Assembly (NCBI GenBank): GCA_013043295.1
Contig: JABDOO010000070.1
Coordinates: 1 to 10,589, forward strand
Direction of reading: 5' to 3'
Length of the DNA stretch: 10,589 nucleotides
Source: Candidatus Nitrosopumilus sp.
GTDB taxonomy: Archaea; Thermoproteota; Nitrososphaeria; Nitrososphaerales; Nitrosopumilaceae
Both the position numbers and the translations under genes were made by a program. Below, piece by piece: positions 6,169-10,589 of this stretch. The first letter of the stretch is position 1, and each line of letters begins with the position of its first letter. The notes under the pieces were generated by a model. It did not search any database. It was not told where the DNA came from and saw only the letters and a list, made by a program, of their open reading frames with translations.

Positions 6169-6811
6169 AGAATATGTAATTTTAGTTGATGAAAATGATA
6201 ATCCTATAGGAAGTGAAGAAAAAGTAAAATGTCATTTACCAAACGGGAAATTACACAGAGCATTTACAGCATTACTGTTTGATAATGAAGGAAGACTAGT
6301 TCTCACCAGAAGAGCAAAAGAAAAAATGTTATGGCCAAATGATTGGGATGGAACATTTGCCAGTCATCCAAGAGAATCAGAAACATATGTTTCATCAGGA
6401 GAACGAAGAATGCCTGAAGAATTAGGTATTTCAGGAACCCTTGATTATCTTCACAAATTTGAATATCATGTTCCATACAAAGATGTAGGTTCTGAAAATG
6501 AAATATGCGGTACTCTAATAGGAGAAATTGACAAATCCACAGAATTAAAGGAAATCAAAGGAGAGATAGATGAAATCAAATGGATTTCAGCCAAAGAATT
6601 AGTTTTAGAGCTAAAGGAAAATCCACAAATTTATTGTCCTTGGATGTTAATTGCGTTGGAATTATTAGAGAAATCTGATAAATCCATGCTTGAAAAATAT
6701 GCAAATATCTTATCTACATGGATGAATAGTGAAGTTCATGATGAATTACAAAAAGCAATTAAAATTCATCTAAAAGAAGACAAATGGAGATTAGTAAATG
6801 AAAAAAACTAA
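6161..6811 (+). CDS. idi: Type 1 isopentenyl-diphosphate delta-isomerase (Nudix fold), catalytic Cys position is Ala
   Basis: A 216-residue Nudix-fold protein related to type 1 IPP isomerase, which interconverts IPP and DMAPP. The start MSEEYVILVDENDNPIG matches the bacterial enzyme's MQTEHVILLNAQGVPTG. Metal and catalytic residues can be followed one by one: H25 and H32 (CHLPNGKLHRAF), H69 (SHP), E112 and E114 (SENEIC), Y102 (FEYHVP), and the modified Nudix helix ESETYVSSGERRMPEELGI. The position of the family's catalytic cysteine (E. coli C67, in SVCGHP) is alanine here (A67, in TFASHP). I recall similar ASHP proteins in haloarchaea, so this may be an archaeal subgroup. The protein ends with a charged helical extension of about 33 residues not found in E. 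coli. ATG at 6161 overlaps ipk by 8 bases and has a good Shine-Dalgarno sequence. Context strongly favours isomerase function; the chemistry without cysteine is uncertain. Confidence 0.85.
   Translation: MSEEYVILVDENDNPIGSEEKVKCHLPNGKLHRAFTALLFDNEGRLVLTRRAKEKMLWPNDWDGTFASHPRESETYVSSGERRMPEELGISGTLDYLHKFEYHVPYKDVGSENEICGTLIGEIDKSTELKEIKGEIDEIKWISAKELVLELKENPQIYCPWMLIALELLEKSDKSMLEKYANILSTWMNSEVHDELQKAIKIHLKEDKWRLVNEKN
6786..6789 (+). promoter_or_regulatory. Shine-Dalgarno sequence for GGPP synthase
   Basis: GGAG lies 8 bases before the ATG at 6798, inside the 3' end of idi. It favours the ATG at 6798 over the in-frame ATG at 6816. Confidence 0.5.
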
Positions 6812-7778
6812 ACAAATGGAAGAAAATGCAAAAACAGTAAACAAGTATCTAAATTCAAAGTTAAAAGGAAATCCAAAAAAACTCTACGATGCAGCTGGTC
6901 ATCTAATAGTAAATGGTGGAAAAAGACTTAGACCATACATGGTAATTAGAAGTTGCCAAATTTTAAAAGGAAAAGTTTCCAATGCGATGCCAGCTGCTAG
7001 TGCAGTAGAAATGGTTCATAATTTTACATTAGTTCATGATGATATAATGGATAATGATGAAATGCGTCATGGAGTTCCAACAGTACACAAGAAATTTGGA
7101 ATGCCAATTGCAATTCTTGCAGGAGATGTTTTATTTTCAAAAGCATTTCAGGTTATCACTGATTCAAAATTATCCCCAAAAGCAACAACTCAACTAGTTT
7201 CTAGACTTGCCAAAGCTTGTGTAGATGTATGTGAAGGACAACTACTTGATGTTAAAATGGCAGAAGAGAAAAAAATTCCTTCACAAGCAGAATATATCAC
7301 AATGATTGGTAAAAAAACTGCAGCCTTATTTGATGTATCATGTGCAATGGGAGCAGTTTGTGCAACAAACAAGACAACTGATATTTCAAATCTTTCATCA
7401 TTTGGAAGAAATTTAGGAATTGCTTTTCAGATAACAGATGATCTCATTGGAGTTATGGGGGATCCCAAAATTACAAAGAAGCCAGTTGGAAATGATCTAA
7501 GAGAGGGTAAAAAATCCCTTCCTATTCTTATGGCAATTAAATTAGCAAAAGGCAATGATAAAAAAAGAATTTTAAAAGCATTCGGAAATTCAAAGGTTTC
7601 AAAAATGGATCTTGCAAAAGCTGTAGAAGTAATCAGATCATTAGGAATTGAAGAAAATGTTAGAAAACAGGCACTAAAATATGCTGACAAGGCTGAAAAA
7701 TCTCTAGAAAAGTATTCAGGATCAGCAAAAACAGAGTTAATTTCATTGTTAGATTTTGTAGTAAAAAGAAGTGTATAG
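6798..7778 (+). CDS. Geranylgeranyl diphosphate synthase (polyprenyl synthetase family)
   Basis: A 326-residue all-helical trans-prenyltransferase that adds IPP units to an allylic primer. Motifs in order: GGKRLRPYMV (40-49), the first aspartate-rich motif HDDIMDND (80-87; D81, D82, D85), EMRHGVPTVHKKFG (88-101), GQLLD (147-151), GKKTAALF (171-178), and the second aspartate-rich motif FQITDDLIGVMGD (210-222), followed by KKPVGNDLREGKKSLPIL. The fifth residue before the first Asp motif is aromatic (F76), the feature that limits archaeal short-chain enzymes to C20, so geranylgeranyl diphosphate is the expected product. GGPP is the precursor of archaeal ether lipids, and the three genes just upstream supply its IPP and DMAPP. 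ATG at 6798 overlaps idi by 14 bases, suggesting translational coupling. Product length is inferred from the one residue, not proven. Confidence 0.93.
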   Translation: MKKTKQMEENAKTVNKYLNSKLKGNPKKLYDAAGHLIVNGGKRLRPYMVIRSCQILKGKVSNAMPAASAVEMVHNFTLVHDDIMDNDEMRHGVPTVHKKFGMPIAILAGDVLFSKAFQVITDSKLSPKATTQLVSRLAKACVDVCEGQLLDVKMAEEKKIPSQAEYITMIGKKTAALFDVSCAMGAVCATNKTTDISNLSSFGRNLGIAFQITDDLIGVMGDPKITKKPVGNDLREGKKSLPILMAIKLAKGNDKKRILKAFGNSKVSKMDLAKAVEVIRSLGIEENVRKQALKYADKAEKSLEKYSGSAKTELISLLDFVVKRSV

Positions 7779-7799
7779 TTGCAATAGGTAAGAACTATC

Positions 7800-9509
7800 A
7801 TGGATGAAGAATTAAAAATTGAGATAAGAAAAATGGCACTCCAAAATGCTTTTGAGCATGGAGGCGAGACAAGAGATAAAATAATTTTAGGTAAGATTCT
7901 CGGAACAAAACCTGAATTTAGAAAAAAAGTTAAAGAAGTTTCATTAGAAATTTCTGAAATTGTACAATTAGTAAATCAATTATCATTAGAAGAACAAGAA
8001 AAGGAAATTAAAGAAAAATTTCCAGAATTATTGGCACCAAAAGAAAAAATTGAGGAAAGAGAGGGCCTACCAGAATTAAAAGATGCAGAACATGGAAAGG
8101 TAATAACAAGATTTCCTCCAGAACCTAACGGATATCCACACATAGGTCATGCAAAAGCTGCTATCATTAATTCAGAATATGCAAAGATGTACGGTGGAAA
8201 ATTTATTTTAAGAATGGATGATACAAATCCAGAAGCAGAAAGAATGGAGTATCATGCTGCAATTAAAGTTGGATTAGAATGGTTAGGAATTGAATTTGAT
8301 ACAGTAAAAAATACTTCAGATGATATGGAGATATTTTATGAAAAAGGAAATGAATTGATTAGTTCAGGTAAAGCTTACGTTTGTACTTGCAAAAGAGAAG
8401 ACATCAGTAAAAATCGAAGAGAAAGAAAGGCTTGCAAATGCAGTACAGGAGATATTGAAAAAAATAATAAAAACTGGGAAAAGATGAATCAAAAATTCAA
8501 ACCAGGTGATGCCATTGTGAGATTTCGTGGAGACATGAAAGCTGATAATGCAGTTATGAGAGATCCTGTATTGTTTAGAATTATTGAAGGAAAGCACTAC
8601 ACATTAGGGGAGAAATACAGAATTTGGCCAAGTTATGATATGGCAGTAGCTATAGAGGACAGTATAGATGGCGTTACTCATGCATTTCGTTCAAAAGAAT
8701 TTGAACTAAGAAAAGAGCTAATTGATGCAATTTTAGATGCACTAAGCATGAGAAAGCCTGTTCAAGGATTTTTTTCTAGGCTAGAATTCAAAGGAATGCC
8801 AATTTCAAAGAGGATTTTAAAGCCCTTGATTGAGGAGGGCAAAGTTTCATGGTATGATGATCCACGACTTCCAACATTAGAGGCATTAAGAAGAAGAGGA
8901 ATCAAGCCAGAGGCAATTAGAAAATTCATAATGTCCTTGGGATTAACCAAAGCAAATACACTAGCACCATTTGATTCGCTAGAGGCCTTTAACAGAAAAT
9001 TTGTTGATGCCAGCAGTATCAGACTATTCATGGTAAACAATGCAAAGAAACTTTCAGTGAAAAATTTGGGATTAACATCAATTGAAATTCCAAATCATCC
9101 AATTAATGATATGGGAAAAAGAAAAATTGAGATTGATGGGAATTTTTACATTTCAGGTGATGATGCGCAAAATATCAAAGAAGGTGAAGAAATTCGTCTA
9201 TTAGGTTTAGGTAATGTATCCATCACTAAATCTGGTATTGAATTAGAGGGAAATTTTGTTGAAAATGGAGAAACAGCAGATATTACAAAAATTCAATGGG
9301 TTCCTCAAAAAACAGCTCATGAAATCAAAATGCTTATTCCAAAAACACTATTCAATGGAGATAATTTCAACGAAGATAGTTTAGAAGAATTGGACGTTTA
9401 TACAGAACCTCATTATCTACAATTAAAAGAAGGAGAAGAAATTCAATTTGTTAGATTTGGATATTGTAGAAAAGATTCACAGAATCAAGCAATTTTTACT
9501 CACAAGTGA
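7800..9509 (+). CDS. gltX: Glutamyl-tRNA synthetase, archaeal/eukaryotic type
   Basis: A 569-residue class I synthetase that charges tRNA-Glu; if, as in other archaea, there is no GlnRS, it would also misacylate tRNA-Gln for an amidotransferase. Layout: residues 1-95, helical archaeal N-terminal domain; 100-400, catalytic Rossmann domain with FPPEPNGYPHIGHAKAA (105-121, HIGH at 114-117), RMDDTNP (138-144), YVCTC (193-197), ACKCS (211-215), VMRDPVLFR, WPSYDMAVAIEDSIDGVTH and the KMSKS-type loop MPISKRIL (333-340), then DDPRLPTLEALRRRGI; and about 410-569, the beta-barrel anticodon-binding domain shared by archaeal GluRS and GlnRS. The ACKC region and the AFNRKFVD segment resemble archaeal GluRS, whereas FPPEPNGY...DDTNP resembles GlnRS and eukaryotic GluRS. 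Start: ATG after a weak AGGT at 7786-7789; no closer ATG fits. GluRS is much more likely than GlnRS because of lineage and the archaeal N-terminal domain. Confidence 0.93.
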   Translation: MDEELKIEIRKMALQNAFEHGGETRDKIILGKILGTKPEFRKKVKEVSLEISEIVQLVNQLSLEEQEKEIKEKFPELLAPKEKIEEREGLPELKDAEHGKVITRFPPEPNGYPHIGHAKAAIINSEYAKMYGGKFILRMDDTNPEAERMEYHAAIKVGLEWLGIEFDTVKNTSDDMEIFYEKGNELISSGKAYVCTCKREDISKNRRERKACKCSTGDIEKNNKNWEKMNQKFKPGDAIVRFRGDMKADNAVMRDPVLFRIIEGKHYTLGEKYRIWPSYDMAVAIEDSIDGVTHAFRSKEFELRKELIDAILDALSMRKPVQGFFSRLEFKGMPISKRILKPLIEEGKVSWYDDPRLPTLEALRRRGIKPEAIRKFIMSLGLTKANTLAPFDSLEAFNRKFVDASSIRLFMVNNAKKLSVKNLGLTSIEIPNHPINDMGKRKIEIDGNFYISGDDAQNIKEGEEIRLLGLGNVSITKSGIELEGNFVENGETADITKIQWVPQKTAHEIKMLIPKTLFNGDNFNEDSLEELDVYTEPHYLQLKEGEEIQFVRFGYCRKDSQNQAIFTHK

Positions 9510-9515
9510 TCAATT

Positions 9516-10385
9516 ATGAAAATTGCCAGATTACAATATGGAAATAGTGAAACATATGGTTTTGTTAAAGGAGAAAAGGTTGCCACAAAAGACGAAATTA
9601 CTTATTTGACAGGTGTGCCAATTCCTCAGAATGTAAAAGATTTTCTGTTTGATGGATGGTATGATGAAATTAAAAACAAAATTAATGACTTGCCATATGG
9701 AGAAAATATTTCTAAATTCAAATTATTAGCTCCAATTCCAAATCCTAACAAAATCATTTGTTTAGCATTTAACTATGTAGATCATGCTAAAGAACAAGGA
9801 TTACAAGCCCCAGAGGATCCTGCAATTGTAATAAAACCTCGAACTGCATTAAATGGTACAAATTCAGATATTGTATGCCCAGATTTTGTCACTCAATTGG
9901 ATTACGAAATTGAATTAGCCATTATCATTGGAAAAAACTGTAAAAATATTAGCCTAGAGGAAGCATCTGATGTTATTTTTGGATATATGGTTTTCAACGA
10001 TGTCTCTGCAAGAGATATTCAATTCAAAGATAAACAATTTACAAGAGGAAAAAGTTTTGATTCATTTGCCCCATGTGGACCATGGATAACAACAAAAGAT
10101 GAAATCAAAGATCCTCAAAATCTAAAAATGTCAACCAAAGTTAATGGGGAAATAAGACAAAATTCATCATCAGATAACATGTTCATAAAGATTCCAGAAA
10201 TTGTATCAAAAATATCTCAAGTAATGACATTAGAGAAGGGAGATATAATTTCTACAGGAACACCTGCTGGAGTAATGCTAAACAAACCAAATGCAGTATT
10301 TTTGAAAGATGGTGATAAGGTTGAAATGGAGATTGAGAGTTTAGGAATTTTAAACAATACCATTAAAATTGTCAAATCAAACTAG
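9516..10385 (+). CDS. Fumarylacetoacetate hydrolase (FAH) family protein
   Basis: A 289-residue cytoplasmic protein of the FAH superfamily. Residues about 1-70 are the small N-terminal region, and 75-289 form the FAH fold. Visible signatures are CLAFNYVDHAKEQG (82-95, H90), KPRTALNG (107-114), the metal-binding DYEIELAIIIGK (129-140; E131 and E133), FNDVSARDIQ (160-169; D162), RGKSFDSFAPCGPW (177-190; K179) and STGTPAGV (246-253). This is the pattern of active acylpyruvate hydrolase, oxaloacetate decarboxylase or 2-hydroxyhepta-2,4-diene-1,7-dioate isomerase-type members; the sequence alone does not tell which. ATG lies 6 bases after the gltX stop; GTGAT at 9505-9509 partly matches an anti-Shine-Dalgarno sequence. 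It is the last gene of the cluster. Its TAG stop overlaps the stop of the convergent gene. A link to its neighbours' pathways is not apparent. Confidence 0.9.
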   Translation: MKIARLQYGNSETYGFVKGEKVATKDEITYLTGVPIPQNVKDFLFDGWYDEIKNKINDLPYGENISKFKLLAPIPNPNKIICLAFNYVDHAKEQGLQAPEDPAIVIKPRTALNGTNSDIVCPDFVTQLDYEIELAIIIGKNCKNISLEEASDVIFGYMVFNDVSARDIQFKDKQFTRGKSFDSFAPCGPWITTKDEIKDPQNLKMSTKVNGEIRQNSSSDNMFIKIPEIVSKISQVMTLEKGDIISTGTPAGVMLNKPNAVFLKDGDKVEMEIESLGILNNTIKIVKSN

Positions 10386-10589
10386 TCTAAGAATTTCTTC
10401 ATTAAATAAAATGAAATTTTTGATTCCAAAGAATCAAATTCAGGCAATATTTCTCTAGTCAGAATTTGTATTCGTTCATAATTATTCTCAATAGAATAAT
10501 TTTGTAAAAATGATAGAATTTCTAATACGGAATCATTTGAATTTGAGAATAAAGTTACAATAAGTGTTTTCTCAAAATGCTTTGAAGAA
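10382..10589 (-). CDS. Unrecognised protein, C-terminal 68 codons only
   Basis: On the minus strand one frame is open from the right window edge to TAG at 10384-10382, giving a C-terminal fragment of 68 residues. It contains KTLIVTLFSNSND, then SVLEILSFLQN, ERIQILTREILPEFDSLESK and the end ISFYLMKKFLD. It looks like a mixed alpha/beta or helical cytoplasmic protein with no cysteine motif, membrane segment or family signature I can name. Evidence that it is coding: the frame is open over the whole segment while the frame beside it stops at once, the space would otherwise be a 200-base gap, and composition matches neighbouring genes. Its stop lies inside the stop codon of the FAH-family gene. 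No function is proposed. Confidence 0.6.
   Translation of the reverse strand, partial: SSKHFEKTLIVTLFSNSNDSVLEILSFLQNYSIENNYERIQILTREILPEFDSLESKISFYLMKKFLD

Larger units (their letters stand above)
2318..10385 (+). other. Nine-gene same-strand cluster, probable operon(s)
   Basis: rpoN, eno, rps2, mvk, ipk, idi, GGPP synthase, gltX and a FAH-family gene follow one another with spacings of 1, 7, 25, 14 (or 23), -8, -14, 21 and 6 bases. None of the gaps is large enough for an obvious independent promoter-plus-leader, though internal promoters inside coding sequence cannot be excluded. The order resembles the archaeal S9/rpoN-eno-S2 operon extended by the mevalonate-pathway genes. The whole unit may be one transcript or several overlapping ones. 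Confidence 0.65.

Noticed and set aside
7427..7801. Minus-strand open frame of 124 codons
   Set aside because: Fully antisense to the end of the GGPP synthase gene, which holds the second aspartate-rich motif; no recognisable protein, consistent with a shadow in AT-rich DNA.
1..10589. Search for CRISPR arrays, transposons, phage genes, toxin-antitoxin pairs or other defence loci
   Set aside because: No spaced direct repeats, terminal inverted repeats or recognisable mobile or defence proteins were seen; composition and codon use look uniform across the window.

Overview
The window looks like ordinary chromosomal sequence of an ammonia-oxidising thaumarchaeon (Nitrososphaeria, most likely a marine or low-GC Nitrosopumilus/Nitrosarchaeum-type lineage). 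The DNA is very AT-rich. It carries archaeal-type RNA polymerase subunit N and ribosomal protein S2, the archaeal lipid-precursor kinases (mevalonate kinase and isopentenyl phosphate kinase), and a type 1 (Nudix) IPP isomerase instead of the type 2 enzyme usual in archaea. A secreted hydrolase contains a Cys/GLELVMK/ACVKP/RGW segment that I recall as typical of exported thaumarchaeal proteins. The genus is inferred from recalled similarity, not from a search.

Layout. Positions 1-347 (minus strand) hold the N-terminal part of a NAD(P)H-hydrate epimerase that runs off the left edge. Divergent from it is an exported dienelactone-hydrolase-family protein (387-1514), followed by a translin/Trax-family protein (1560-2174). 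A tRNA-Leu(GAG) gene lies on the minus strand (2180-2267), tail to tail with the translin gene and only 5 bases from it. A compact AT-rich promoter (about 2288-2297) sits midway between the tRNA 5' end and the start of rpoN and may serve both. From 2318 to 10385 nine genes run on the plus strand with gaps of at most 25 bases and several overlaps: rpoN, eno, rps2, mevalonate kinase, isopentenyl phosphate kinase, idi, geranylgeranyl diphosphate synthase, gltX and a fumarylacetoacetate-hydrolase-family protein. At the right edge an unrecognised minus-strand gene converges on the last of these, and the two stop codons overlap inside one ACTAGT palindrome.

How the genes fit together. The long plus-strand cluster mixes information processing (RNA polymerase subunit, ribosomal protein, aminoacyl-tRNA synthetase), glycolysis/gluconeogenesis (enolase) and ether-lipid precursor synthesis. 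The four isoprenoid genes give mevalonate phosphorylation, isopentenyl phosphate phosphorylation, IPP/DMAPP isomerisation and condensation to the C20 GGPP needed for archaeal membrane lipids. The steps that turn phosphomevalonate into isopentenyl phosphate are not encoded here.

No mobile element, CRISPR array, prophage or obviously new system is visible, and no stretch over about 300 bases lacks a gene. The points most worth a second look are an IPP isomerase with alanine where the type 1 family's catalytic cysteine should be, the lineage-specific segment on the secreted hydrolase, the shared tRNA/rpoN promoter, the GlnRS/eukaryote-like catalytic signature in the glutamyl-tRNA synthetase, and the translin-family gene abutting a tRNA gene.
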